Below are positions 1 through 9,411 of a DNA stretch of 64,000 bases, in pieces. The DNA is from JAGNXB01 sp942490895 (GTDB taxonomy: Bacteria; Bacteroidota; Bacteroidia; Chitinophagales; Saprospiraceae). The stretch is from NCBI GenBank assembly GCA_942490895.1, contig CALNZC010000066.1, positions 62,001 through 126,000 of the forward strand. The letters run 5' to 3'. Position numbers and translations under genes: made by a program. The notes beneath the pieces are model-generated. The model worked only from the letters and a program-made list of their open reading frames with translations. It did not search any database and was not told the DNA's origin. The stretch's first letter is position 1. The number at the start of each line of letters is the position of its first letter.

Positions 1-1291
1 ATGTGCTGCATTTGTCGACTGGGAGGATCCCGTATTTGCAGATAATTGCACAACGGATGTCACCGTAATCCAAGTCGGTCAGCCAGGGAATTTCCCGACA
101 GGAAATCATACGATCACCTATACTGGAATCGATGATTGTGGCAACAGTACGGTCTGTGCGTTTACGATTACAATCCTGGATCAATTTGCACCTGAGGCCG
201 ATTGCCCGGCAGATGTGACCGTCAGTGCGAATGATGGTGTCATCTCCGATGATGACTATTTTGTAGACAGTCTGACCCTCAATGCATGTAAAGAAGTACA
301 AGTGTACTATCGGGATATCGGTGGCAAAGATAATTGCAGCGGTGTCTTCAGTACACTGATCAGTCCTGCGGGTGCAACCAGTGGTTCTGTCTTCCCTGCC
401 GGCACCTATACTTTGGTCTTCGCCATCAGCGATGCTTCTGGCAATGTAGATACGTGCGAAGTTGACCTGACTGTTCTGCCTTATCTCGTAGAAGTCACCG
501 CAACCAAAGAAGTCCTTTGCGAAGGTGATTCCCTGTTCTTGTTTGCCGAAACCATTGCCAATGCGGCTTATTCATGGACAGGCCCAAACGGGTTCTCTTC
601 CTCCATACAGAATCCGTCAATTCCTCTGGTGACAGCAGATAATGAAGGTACTTATGCTGTATCCGTGACGATTGATTCCTGTACAAATACACTGTTTGGC
701 AGTATCGACATCTTCGTCCTCGATCTTCCAGTGATCAACTCGGATTCCTTCTTCATCTACAATGACGAGGTGATCAATGATGGTCTTTTGATCGGGAATG
801 ACATCATTAATTTTGGCGCGAACGCGAATATCACCTTCCTGTCCCAACCGGCATTTGGTACGGTGACCAACAATTTTGATGGTACTTTCGATTACACACC
901 TCCCGCAGGCTTTGTCGGAACTGTAGAGTTCATCTACGAAGTATGTTATGAAGAATGTCCAGATTATTGCGATCAGGCCGTGGTCAAGATTACGGTTGAT
1001 GAGCGGGATGATTCCTGCAAACCCAACAACCTGATCTCTCCGAACAATGACGCCCGAAACGATGTCGTCGTAATCGATTGCATCAAGAACGGGAAGTACC
1101 CGAATAACGGATTAAAGATTTACAATCAGTGGGGTGATCTGGTTTACCAGGCTGCGCCATACAATAATAACTGGGCTGGAAATTACCTCGGTAATCCTTC
1201 ACAGCCCCTTCCAGATGGCACATACTATTATGTGTTCACCCGGGGTGACAGCACTGATGCGGTCACTGGATTTATTACCATACTTCGATAA
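1..1291 (+). CDS. Large secreted adhesin with HYR repeats and T9SS type B (CHU_C) C-terminal domain, 5' truncated
   Basis: The reading frame is open from base 2 with no start codon, so this is the C-terminal 429 or so residues of a longer protein that begins upstream of the window. Two HYR-like beta-sandwich modules are visible (motifs DDCGNSTVCAFTI and ASGNVDTCEVDLTV), then an Ig/PKD-like stretch (AAYSWTGPNG), then a cadherin-like module (GTFDYTPPAGFVGTVEFIYEV). The last 90 residues form the gliding-motility-associated C-terminal domain: SPNNDARNDVVVI, LKIYNQWGDLVY and LPDGTYYYVF. In Bacteroidota this domain directs export by the type IX secretion system and anchoring or release at the surface. 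The stop codon shares one base with the start of the PorP gene that follows. The exact ligand is unknown. Confidence 0.9.
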   Translation, partial: CAAFVDWEDPVFADNCTTDVTVIQVGQPGNFPTGNHTITYTGIDDCGNSTVCAFTITILDQFAPEADCPADVTVSANDGVISDDDYFVDSLTLNACKEVQVYYRDIGGKDNCSGVFSTLISPAGATSGSVFPAGTYTLVFAISDASGNVDTCEVDLTVLPYLVEVTATKEVLCEGDSLFLFAETIANAAYSWTGPNGFSSSIQNPSIPLVTADNEGTYAVSVTIDSCTNTLFGSIDIFVLDLPVINSDSFFIYNDEVINDGLLIGNDIINFGANANITFLSQPAFGTVTNNFDGTFDYTPPAGFVGTVEFIYEVCYEECPDYCDQAVVKITVDERDDSCKPNNLISPNNDARNDVVVIDCIKNGKYPNNGLKIYNQWGDLVYQAAPYNNNWAGNYLGNPSQPLPDGTYYYVFTRGDSTDAVTGFITILR

Positions 1292-2256
1292 TGCAGAGGA
1301 TTATGAAGATAAAGAACCTGCTCTTGATCGTGTTGCTTGGCCTTGGTGTCAGCACACTCCATGCCCAACAGGAAAGTCATTATACACAATTCATGTATAA
1401 TAAGCTTTACCTGAACCCTGCTTTTGCAGGAGCTGAAGGATTCGGAAGCTTTGTGGGTATCTATCGCAACCAATGGATGGGATTTGAAGGTGCGCCTGTG
1501 TCACAACTGGTCAGCTTCAATACGCCCTTCTTCGGTCAACGTGTCGGATTCGGCGTGGTGCTGAATCATGACAACATTGGCATTATGAATAAGTGGAATG
1601 GTGCCTTGAGTTATTCCTACGACTTGCTCAACAAGCCCGATGCCATGCTCCGAATCGGCTTTCAGGGAAGCGCAAAGTACTTTCAGATGGACTTTGCGGA
1701 TCCGAACCTGATCATTTCTGATCCAGCGGACCCGTCCATTCAGTATAATATGATGACCAGTGATGTTTACTGGAACGTAGGTGCTGGACTCTATCTGTCG
1801 GTCAAAAACTTCTTCTTTGGTGTTTCTGCGCCTGGCTTGATTGAAAATGTTATCGGATTCAATCCAAACAACAATGTAGAAACCGCGGCAGAAAGTCGGC
1901 ACTATTACGCTATGACCGGATTTGCACTACCGATTTCCAATGATCTGGTGATGCGTTCCTCCGTACTGGGTAAATATGTCAAAAATGCACCGATTGATGT
2001 AGATATCAATTTGAGTTTTGAATTCAACAAACGCTTCACAACCGGACTTTCCTATCGTGTTGGAGGTGATGGTTATGGAGACTCTGTTGATGTGCTCTTA
2101 TTTGGTCAATTGACGCGCATGTTTGGCCTCGGGCTGGCTTATGATTATTCGCTCTCTGATATTATGGATTCCTCTGGAGGCAGTGCAGAAGCACTGTTAC
2201 GGATTGATCTTGTCAAAGGCAGCGACAATCTTAAGAACCCTCGATTCTTCTACTAA
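1291..2256 (+). CDS. PorP/SprF family type IX secretion membrane protein
   Basis: This 321-residue protein has a signal peptide ending at LHAQ and then the family's opening signature (ESHYTQFMYNKLYLNPAFAG, followed by YRNQWMGFEGAP). PorP/SprF proteins are outer-membrane beta barrels of the type IX secretion and gliding machinery. SprF is needed for surface delivery of the adhesin SprB, and partner copies usually sit beside genes for CHU_C adhesins. Here the ATG overlaps the adhesin stop by one base, which implies co-translation and a dedicated partnership. A second in-frame ATG at 1303 gives a tidier signal peptide (MKIKNLLLIVLLGLGV) and may be the true start. The OmpA-like gene follows after 24 bases. 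Confidence 0.92.
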   Translation: MQRIMKIKNLLLIVLLGLGVSTLHAQQESHYTQFMYNKLYLNPAFAGAEGFGSFVGIYRNQWMGFEGAPVSQLVSFNTPFFGQRVGFGVVLNHDNIGIMNKWNGALSYSYDLLNKPDAMLRIGFQGSAKYFQMDFADPNLIISDPADPSIQYNMMTSDVYWNVGAGLYLSVKNFFFGVSAPGLIENVIGFNPNNNVETAAESRHYYAMTGFALPISNDLVMRSSVLGKYVKNAPIDVDINLSFEFNKRFTTGLSYRVGGDGYGDSVDVLLFGQLTRMFGLGLAYDYSLSDIMDSSGGSAEALLRIDLVKGSDNLKNPRFFY

Positions 2257-2280
2257 TTCCTCCCCCCGAAAGACCAGATT

Positions 2281-4599
2281 ATGACTCGGTATATACTTGC
2301 TTTTGTTGGCCTTCTTGGTGGAATGTCCCTGCTTGCCCAGGATGCCACCGACGTATTTGATGTGACGGTCAAGAATGAGACGAATATCAATTCAAAAGAA
2401 TTGGAATTCAGTGCTGCCTTTTTTGAGGACGGTATCCTGTTCATTTCCTCACGGGAGGATGTCTTCAAATATATTGATCGTCGCTTGCGGGACAATACCA
2501 TGGGCATCTATTCTGCCAAGCGCGGTTCAGACGGCCAATTACAAACGCCTGAAATGTTTGCCAACCGTTTGAATACAAAGTATCATGAAGGTCCTTTGTG
2601 TTTTGACATGAGCGGAAACGATCTGTTTTTCACCCGAAGTAACTACTTAAAAGGCAAGGTGAAGAAATCAGAAGATGGTTGGGTGAAGTTGCGTATTCTA
2701 CGGGCTACCCGCAACGGAGATACCTGGGGTGATGCTGTTGACCTTCCTTTTAATGGCGATGACTTTGAAACATGCCACCCTTCATTGAGTCCAGATGGAG
2801 ATCGACTCTATTTCGCATCTGACCGCCCGGGTGGCTTAGGTGGACTGGATATCTATTACGTAGACAGAAGTGGTGGCGATTGGGGCGAACCTGTCAATTT
2901 GGGAGCGACAGTGAACACATCAAGTGATGATGTTTTTCCGTTTATCCATGCAGATGGTCACCTCTTTTTCAGCAGTCAGGGATGGGATGGTGTTGGTGGA
3001 TTGGATATCCTTTACACCAGCCAAAACGAAGATGGATCCTGGAAACAGGCTCAAAATCTGAATGCACCTTTTAATAGTGACAAAGATGACTTTGGTCTGA
3101 TACTCGATCTGGAAACAAAAAACGGGTACTTCTCTTCTGACCGCGCCGGTGGACTGGGAAAGGATGACATTTATAGCTTCTATGCAAGTAAGGGCCTCAA
3201 TAAGTTGCTCAAAGATCGGGAGATGGCCACTGCCGCCAAGCCCCGCCCCTTCAGCGTATTTGTGGCAGACAATGCCAGCGGTGCCGAACTAGTCGGTGCG
3301 GATATCGCCTTCCTGGATCTGGAAGAAATGAATCTCTCCAATATTCTCACCATCACGGATGAGAATGGCAACCTGATTCGTATTCAGGCACCAGATCCAA
3401 ATTCAAATGAGCTGATTCTCAAAGTTGAAATGGCAGATTCAGAGATCAAGGGAGTCACGAACGGAGATGGACAATTTGCGACCAATGTTTCTCCCAGTAA
3501 TTACGTGATCGCCGTGAATGCAGATGGCTATTTCCCTAAGCAGGTTCCTGTCGAAAAGGCAGCCTGGCCGGAGGAAATCATGGTCCTGCTGGAACCCATG
3601 GGAGATGTCATCCCTTTCCAAGGGGTTGTGCTTGACCCTCGTTATAATACCCCTATCGCAGGAGCGAAGGTGACCATCCAGGAGGAAGGCACCTCAGAAG
3701 CTGTCGTGTTGTATACCGATCAGAATGGCCAGTTTAACTATTACTTGCCGCGTGACAGAGACTTTGATGTGACCATCGAAAAAGATGATCTCAAAGCTAG
3801 CCGGAAAGTATCTACAAAGGATATGGAACCCGGTGGCGAATTGGCCATTGCATTTGATATTACTGATCCAAACGGACGTAACCCCTTTGCATCTGGCAAT
3901 GTCATTACTCTGCCAAACATCTACTATAATTTCAATGACGCCAGCATTCGTCCGGATGCCAAGACTGATTTGAATGGTTTAGCGACCATCCTCAAGCAGT
4001 TTCCAAAACTGAGCATTGAACTGGCTTCGCACACAGACTCCAGGGGCAGCAGTGCCTATAATGCCACGCTGTCACAACGTCGTGCAGAAAGTGCCCTGAA
4101 GTATCTGAAAACACAGGGTGTGGCTGCCGAGCGCCTCTCCGCTAAAGGCTATGGTGAAGACCAGTTAAAGAATAATTGTGGAGACGGAACAAAGTGTAGT
4201 GAAGCAGATCACCAGGTGAACCGCCGAACGGAGTTCCGAATTCTGGGTGATACCCCGGTCAAAGTAAAATATGCAAATAACGAGCCCACGGTTATCGATA
4301 AATCAGGGGCCAGTTCGACCAGTTCGTCATCCAGTGGATCTTCCACACCATCAGCCAGCACATCCTCCGGGTCAGGAACCTTTGATGTCATTGCCGGAAC
4401 GTTTAAAGTTTTGGCCAATGCCGAAAGCCGACTGGCCAAGGTAAAAGCCATTGGTTACACCTCTGCCACAATGCAATCTGCCGGAAATGGATTGAATGCC
4501 ATTCTAGTGGGTACGTTTACGTCAGCGTCCGAAGCGACCTCCACCGTAAGTACGTTAGAAGGTCAACATAATATCAATGCCTACGTTCGTCGCAAATAG
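2281..4599 (+). CDS. OmpA family protein with PD40 repeats and C-terminal SPOR-like domain
   Basis: The 772-residue product begins with a signal peptide (cut near LLAQ). Residues about 40-310 carry WD40-like PD40 beta-propeller repeats (LSPDGDRLYFASDRPGG, DGHLFFSSQGWDG, NGYFSSDRAGG). About 320-530 are carboxypeptidase-regulatory-like modules. About 540-660 are an OmpA peptidoglycan-binding domain (ELASHTDSRGS, LSQRRAESALKYL, NRRTEFRI). A serine-rich linker follows, and the last 75 residues (IAGTFKVLANAES, ILVGTFTSASEA) resemble a SPOR domain, which in other proteins binds denuded peptidoglycan. It is the third gene of the adhesin-PorP-OmpA cassette and probably anchors the complex to the cell wall. 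The OmpA call is secure; the SPOR call is from motif pattern. Confidence 0.9.
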   Translation: MTRYILAFVGLLGGMSLLAQDATDVFDVTVKNETNINSKELEFSAAFFEDGILFISSREDVFKYIDRRLRDNTMGIYSAKRGSDGQLQTPEMFANRLNTKYHEGPLCFDMSGNDLFFTRSNYLKGKVKKSEDGWVKLRILRATRNGDTWGDAVDLPFNGDDFETCHPSLSPDGDRLYFASDRPGGLGGLDIYYVDRSGGDWGEPVNLGATVNTSSDDVFPFIHADGHLFFSSQGWDGVGGLDILYTSQNEDGSWKQAQNLNAPFNSDKDDFGLILDLETKNGYFSSDRAGGLGKDDIYSFYASKGLNKLLKDREMATAAKPRPFSVFVADNASGAELVGADIAFLDLEEMNLSNILTITDENGNLIRIQAPDPNSNELILKVEMADSEIKGVTNGDGQFATNVSPSNYVIAVNADGYFPKQVPVEKAAWPEEIMVLLEPMGDVIPFQGVVLDPRYNTPIAGAKVTIQEEGTSEAVVLYTDQNGQFNYYLPRDRDFDVTIEKDDLKASRKVSTKDMEPGGELAIAFDITDPNGRNPFASGNVITLPNIYYNFNDASIRPDAKTDLNGLATILKQFPKLSIELASHTDSRGSSAYNATLSQRRAESALKYLKTQGVAAERLSAKGYGEDQLKNNCGDGTKCSEADHQVNRRTEFRILGDTPVKVKYANNEPTVIDKSGASSTSSSSSGSSTPSASTSSGSGTFDVIAGTFKVLANAESRLAKVKAIGYTSATMQSAGNGLNAILVGTFTSASEATSTVSTLEGQHNINAYVRRK

Positions 4600-4617
4600 A
4601 CGGCCAGACCATTGAAT

Positions 4618-4657
4618 CAAAAGAGGTTGTTCAGCGACTGAACAACCTCTTTTTTTT
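4618..4657. terminator. Bidirectional intrinsic terminator between convergent operons
   Basis: A perfect 13-base stem (4622-4634 with 4638-4650) closes a 3-base loop. It is followed by a T run on the plus strand and preceded by an A run, which acts as a U run on the minus strand. It lies between the stop of the OmpA gene (4599) and the stop of the DUF4249 gene (4676), so it can serve both. Confidence 0.9.
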
Positions 4658-4675
4658 GCCCTAACCTGCCTGGTT

Positions 4676-5608
4676 TTAAAACGGAATGGTGTCCCGTGTC
4701 GGATTGAAACCACCAAAGAAGCCAACGCCTCCTTTCACATTCGAAAACAAAGGTGTCGGTTCCGCAACAGGACTTCCCCCATTGCTGACCTGAATCGCTT
4801 GTGTCCGGTGAAACTCATAATAATTAGGGGACACATGCCGCATTTCAACCTGCACATCCTGGATCTCCTGACCCGGGTCTAATTCTGCCTGGCAGGTCAG
4901 TTTGAGTTGTTTTTTCTGGCCATCAAACAACTGACCATCCATCAGGATGGATTGATTCAAGAGATAAAGGGTCAAAGAGGGGTCGTTATTCTCTGCGTTT
5001 GACACCTGGAAGAATCTTCGAAATCCAGGATCGGATTTCAACCTGTATTCTACATATACGTGATAGAAGTTATCCTCGATGGGGCGATCTTTTACATGAA
5101 GATCCAGAGTAAAGACAACTCTCTTCTTGCCTTCGGGCAAATCCGTTTCCACCAAATTGGATAGCCCATCAATTTCACCCTCAATCTTTGCCGGCAAGCG
5201 ATCCGTTGCCTCTGCTTTGCCATAAATCGGATCCTCAATCTTGATGGTATAGGTTTTCCCGATTTCAGGTTTTGTCAAGGATGCATATACATTCCGAGTG
5301 CCAATGGTGCCTGTCAACATGAGTTCTGCCGGTTGATTTCCGGCTATCAATTCAACACGTGCATCGGCCAGAAAATTTGCGTTTGGCCCTTCAGAAAACG
5401 GAACGACGGGGGTCAGAAAAACTAAGAATCCAAGATCAGGGTTGGTGACATCCACCAGGGGTGAAAAGGTAGCCGAAACAGCCATCACATATTCGTCGTC
5501 TTCAATGGGCTCAAAGATCTGTTCACATCCTGTCAACAGGAGCAGAATAAGCCCTCCAGCAAAGCATCGGAATAATGGAGATAATCTGGCGGGTAGAGTG
5601 TTGATCAT
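4676..5608 (-). CDS. DUF4249 domain lipoprotein
   Basis: The 310-residue protein has a lipoprotein signal with a clear lipobox (LLLTGCEQ). The rest follows the DUF4249 pattern: an Ig-like N-terminal beta domain (FLADARVELIAGN, GKTYTIKIEDP) and a C-terminal segment with PNYYEFHRTQ. DUF4249 proteins are periplasm- or surface-facing lipoproteins found almost only in Bacteroidota, typically directly after a TonB-dependent receptor, and are thought to be its accessory subunit. That arrangement holds here: its start overlaps the receptor stop by four bases (ATGA), showing translational coupling. It is the last gene of the copper-ATPase/sigma/FecR/receptor operon. Substrate unknown. Confidence 0.85.
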   Translation of the reverse strand: MINTLPARLSPLFRCFAGGLILLLLTGCEQIFEPIEDDEYVMAVSATFSPLVDVTNPDLGFLVFLTPVVPFSEGPNANFLADARVELIAGNQPAELMLTGTIGTRNVYASLTKPEIGKTYTIKIEDPIYGKAEATDRLPAKIEGEIDGLSNLVETDLPEGKKRVVFTLDLHVKDRPIEDNFYHVYVEYRLKSDPGFRRFFQVSNAENNDPSLTLYLLNQSILMDGQLFDGQKKQLKLTCQAELDPGQEIQDVQVEMRHVSPNYYEFHRTQAIQVSNGGSPVAEPTPLFSNVKGGVGFFGGFNPTRDTIPF

Positions 5609-8280
5609 TTGAACATAATTTGATATCGCAGAATAGGCATCAAAGGCATCAGTGAAACTTCCACCAATTGTCGTTCCTGAGGGTTATAGATATTCTCTCG
5701 AATACGCACAAACAGAGGGTTTTTCCGGTTGTACAGATTGAATACACCAATTTGGAACAGATGTGTGAACCTGGATTGAATGTACCTGTATTGCAAATTG
5801 AGATCCAACCGATGGTAATCTTTCATCCGATACCCGTTTCGCTCCGAATAGATAATCCCGGGAATCCCTGTGTAATAGGGCGACTCCCCATTGAAGGTCT
5901 GTTTGGGCAGCGTGATGGGATTACCACTGGCGTAGGTCCATACAGTTCCCAGGGACAGGCCCTTATTGATCTGCCATTGTCCAGTCATGTTGAATACATG
6001 TCTTCGATCATAACGGAAGGGGAATGCCTTGCCCTGGTTCGCCTCATCAAATTGGCGTCGTGTAGAGGCCAGGCTATAGGCCAGCGTCCCGGTCACCTGA
6101 CCGGACGTCCTGGCCACACTGCATTCAAATCCTTCAGAACGGCCAGTTCCACTCGTGACAAATGCCTCCCAATAATCGGGCAATACCCCACCCTGAATCA
6201 CATTGCCGTTCACCAGGAAGTTAGCACCATCCTTAAACCCAAGCAGATTGTCCATCTGTTTGGTGTAGCCAGACAAATTCAACTCCCATCCAGAAGGCAA
6301 AGTAATGTTCATCCCCACCTCAAGTTGACTGGCCTCCAAAGGACGAATATTTTCGGTCACCGGCACCCACAGATCTGTGGGCAATCCCAATCCGGAATTA
6401 GTGAGTAAATGGAGATTTTGAGTCATTCGGGTATAACTCACATGCATACCAAAGGCTGGCATCGGTTGATAGGATAAAAACAGCCTGGGCTGGATAGAAA
6501 AATAGCCGGTCTTTTGAACATAAAAGTAGTTGCCATACACACCGATATTGGCTGACCAGGAGGGTGAGATTTTGATTTGGTCCTCCACATAAGCATCTGC
6601 TTCCAGTGATCGGATTACGGGATAAGCGGGCAGGGAATCTAAATTCCGTACCTGACCTCCGCTGACGAAAATATCAGCATCAACGCTGTTTTCATCGAGG
6701 GCCAGGACTCCTGGTTGGAACCGGTGCCTGACCAGTGAGGACCCAAATCGGATGGTATGTTCTGCTGCAGGATGATATTCACCCACAGTCTTGATTGACA
6801 GATCTTGAATCAGGGAACTGAAGGAGACCAGATCATATTGACGGCTGCTTAAATCCTTGTCCCGTTCTTCGTATTCGTAGAAATCCAACAAACTGAAACG
6901 GAACGTACTGGAATGTACCGTGGTATTCAAAAACCATTGTGGATGCAACAGCCAGTTCCACCTGAAAGCGACAATGGTGTTGCCCCAGACCAGATCAGAC
7001 TGTGCCTTATCATTCACTTCCAAATCAGCAAACTTGACCGCTCGTTCTTCTTCCCGATGATAACTGTCATTGCCTGTGTACAAACTGACATAAAAGCGGT
7101 GTTTATTCCCACTGCGGAAATTCATCTTTCCATTTAGATCATAAAAGGCGTAGTCTGTAAAGCCCTTTCTGCCAGCTTCCTGGTTGACATAGCTTGTAAA
7201 ACTTTTGACCCAGGGATCGAGTAACGTTCTTCGTCCACTGAGAAAGAAAGAGCTGGATTCCTTATCGATGGGGCCTTCCACAGCGACCTTGGCTGATAGC
7301 AAACCGATCCCTGCTTCCGCCTGAAATTCTTTGCTATTCCCTTCCTTCATCCGGATGTCAAAAACGGAGGATAATCGACCGCCATAACGCGCAGGGAAGC
7401 CGCCTTTGTACACACTGGCACTGCGGATAGCAGGGCTATCAAAGATGGATAACATACCCACGGCATGACTTGGACTATACACCGGCACACCATCCAGCAA
7501 AAACAGGTTTTGATCCGCATTACCACCACGTACATGAACCCCTCCAAACCCATCGGTACCTGTCTGAATACCTGGTTGCAATGCTGCAAATCGCACCAGA
7601 TCTGGCTCTCCGCCCAGGGATGGTAGCGAATTCATCATTCGCAGATCCAACGGCGTTTCCGGAGAAGCTTGTTTTATTTGTCCAGTATCTGGATCGGCAG
7701 TCACGACGATGGGCTCCAAAAGGCCATCTGCCTGCATGGAGATATTCAGGGTCGTGTTCGCCGTTAACATCACGATCGTTTCAACTTGCTGATACCCCAA
7801 ATAGGAGAACACCAGTTTATGCTGTCCTTCAGGCAGAGTCAGACTATAAAAGCCATAATCATTGCTGGAGGTACCAGACAAAAGGAAGGGCAAGTAGACA
7901 TTTGCCGCAATTTGTGGTTCTCCAGTGAGCCGATCTTCGATGGTTCCACTAATGGTAAACGTCTGTGGTGGCGGAACCACTCGAACGAGAATGATCTGTT
8001 GCTGAAAGACCTCATAAGTCAGATCTGTGCCACTCAGCAGATCCTTCAGGATGACATGAACCGGTGTGGAAGAGTACTCTTTGTACTTAATGGAATAGCC
8101 CCCGACCAGATCATTGCTAAAACTGAGATTGACATCTGCTTGACGGATCAGTTTAAACAGGCCTGATTCAAGATCGCCTCCAGGGATGGTAACGGTGATT
8201 CGCCGATCCAATACATCCTGGGCAAAGGTTTGGCCTCCCAGGAATACAAAAAAGAAAAAGATGTAATAACGGACTGGCAT
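5605..8280 (-). CDS. TonB-dependent receptor with STN and carboxypeptidase-regulatory domains
   Basis: The 891-residue outer-membrane transporter has, in order: a signal peptide (ending TFAQ), an STN secretin/TonB short domain at about 30-100 (GGDLESGLFKLIRQADVNLSF), a carboxypeptidase-regulatory-like beta domain at about 108-190 (GTIEDRLTGEPQIAANVYLP), a plug at about 215-330 (VHVRGGNADQNLFLLDGVPV, GGFPARYGGRLSS), and a beta barrel ending in a phenylalanine two residues from the end (YQIMFK). STN domains contact FecR-type anti-sigma factors, so this receptor both imports a ligand and signals its presence. The fecR gene lies 40 bases upstream in the same operon, which fits. The ligand cannot be read from the sequence; operon context suggests a metal complex. 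Confidence 0.92.
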   Translation of the reverse strand: MPVRYYIFFFFVFLGGQTFAQDVLDRRITVTIPGGDLESGLFKLIRQADVNLSFSNDLVGGYSIKYKEYSSTPVHVILKDLLSGTDLTYEVFQQQIILVRVVPPPQTFTISGTIEDRLTGEPQIAANVYLPFLLSGTSSNDYGFYSLTLPEGQHKLVFSYLGYQQVETIVMLTANTTLNISMQADGLLEPIVVTADPDTGQIKQASPETPLDLRMMNSLPSLGGEPDLVRFAALQPGIQTGTDGFGGVHVRGGNADQNLFLLDGVPVYSPSHAVGMLSIFDSPAIRSASVYKGGFPARYGGRLSSVFDIRMKEGNSKEFQAEAGIGLLSAKVAVEGPIDKESSSFFLSGRRTLLDPWVKSFTSYVNQEAGRKGFTDYAFYDLNGKMNFRSGNKHRFYVSLYTGNDSYHREEERAVKFADLEVNDKAQSDLVWGNTIVAFRWNWLLHPQWFLNTTVHSSTFRFSLLDFYEYEERDKDLSSRQYDLVSFSSLIQDLSIKTVGEYHPAAEHTIRFGSSLVRHRFQPGVLALDENSVDADIFVSGGQVRNLDSLPAYPVIRSLEADAYVEDQIKISPSWSANIGVYGNYFYVQKTGYFSIQPRLFLSYQPMPAFGMHVSYTRMTQNLHLLTNSGLGLPTDLWVPVTENIRPLEASQLEVGMNITLPSGWELNLSGYTKQMDNLLGFKDGANFLVNGNVIQGGVLPDYWEAFVTSGTGRSEGFECSVARTSGQVTGTLAYSLASTRRQFDEANQGKAFPFRYDRRHVFNMTGQWQINKGLSLGTVWTYASGNPITLPKQTFNGESPYYTGIPGIIYSERNGYRMKDYHRLDLNLQYRYIQSRFTHLFQIGVFNLYNRKNPLFVRIRENIYNPQERQLVEVSLMPLMPILRYQIMFK

Positions 8281-8320
8281 GATCGTCTGCGAACCGTCCC
8301 TGAATAATTCTTACTCGGGT

Positions 8321-9313
8321 TTAACGGCACTTCCCGTCTGTAAGGTAATAAATCCCTCGCCCTGATGATCGAACTTCCATTCCAAAACCTCTGGCAATGG
8401 ATTGAAGGACTGTTGTTGCATCTGCTTGTTGGAAACGAGAGGTAAAGGGACACACCTTGTTCGCCGGATTGGCAAGATTGATTTTAATCTGATAGTGCCG
8501 TTCAACTATCCGAATCACTTCATCCAAAGGGGTCGCTTGAAATTGGAGCACACCTGACTGCCAGGCCCATGAATTTCCACTGGGATCCAGTTCTACTGCT
8601 GTTTCGCCAGACACTCTATCCAAAAGATATCGTTGATTATCAATCAGTTCTACTCGATCTGAGCCATCCACTCGACTGACGGCTACCCGACCTTCCCGAA
8701 CCACAACCTCAAGTAGATCGGCATCCGATAAGACATGAAATGCCGTCCCCAAAACCTCAACCTTCAAGCCATTGGCTGCAATGACAAAGGGGCGAGATGG
8801 ATCGCGGTGAACTTGAAAGAACCCCTCCCCGTTCAGAGCGACCTCACGTGTCTGGCTGGTCAACAAGTCTCCTGTTATCTCCAGGGACGACCCGCTATTC
8901 AATTGAATGATAGAGCCATCTGCCAGAATCTGTTCAAGTGGGGCGTCCCCTGCTGTGAGAGTGACCACTGCTGGCGATCCGAAATATCCAGATGATTGGA
9001 ACATCCACATCCCGATTCCGGCAATAGCCACCAGGATCGCTGCAACCTGCAACCATGGCTTCCAGAAAACAGGAGTTTGAGAAGGAGTTGAATGAATCTG
9101 TTGAGTAGAGGCAAACCGATCCCAAGCAGATGAAACATCTGGCATGTGACCCGGTACAGTCGCTGCACTGGTTTGCCAAATCAGCTTGTTTTGCTGATAA
9201 AACACCTCATTGGATGGATCATCCGTTCGCCATTGTGCAAGAGTTTGTGCTTCCTTTTCTGGAAGTGCTTGCCTGGATTCAAGGATGATCCACTGTATTA
9301 CCTTTTCCTCCAC
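8321..9313 (-). CDS. FecR family anti-sigma factor
   Basis: This is a 330-residue inner-membrane regulator. A cytoplasmic N-terminal segment of about 90 residues is followed by one membrane helix (LVAIAGIGMWMF), a periplasmic FecR domain (TLTAGDAPLEQILADGSIIQ, FFQVHRDPSRPFVIAANGL, VEVLGTAFHV) and a C-terminal DUF4974 domain (LDEVIRIVERHYQIKI). The start codon is GTG. Family members hold the cognate ECF sigma factor inactive until the STN-type TonB receptor transmits a ligand signal. Both partners are adjacent: sigma 98 bases upstream, receptor 40 bases downstream. Confidence 0.92.
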   Translation of the reverse strand: MEEKVIQWIILESRQALPEKEAQTLAQWRTDDPSNEVFYQQNKLIWQTSAATVPGHMPDVSSAWDRFASTQQIHSTPSQTPVFWKPWLQVAAILVAIAGIGMWMFQSSGYFGSPAVVTLTAGDAPLEQILADGSIIQLNSGSSLEITGDLLTSQTREVALNGEGFFQVHRDPSRPFVIAANGLKVEVLGTAFHVLSDADLLEVVVREGRVAVSRVDGSDRVELIDNQRYLLDRVSGETAVELDPSGNSWAWQSGVLQFQATPLDEVIRIVERHYQIKINLANPANKVCPFTSRFQQADATTVLQSIARGFGMEVRSSGRGIYYLTDGKCR

Positions 9314-9411
9314 GTTATTGGTTTAATACCAAGCAAAGGACAATCATAACAGGGAATACCCCTATCCTGATTTACATGAATGTCAAATATCCGACAATCT
9401 TTATCCATTTG

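Noticed and set aside
5668..6408. A 246-codon plus-strand frame inside the TonB receptor
   Set aside because: Antisense to the conserved beta barrel; no start context or family match.
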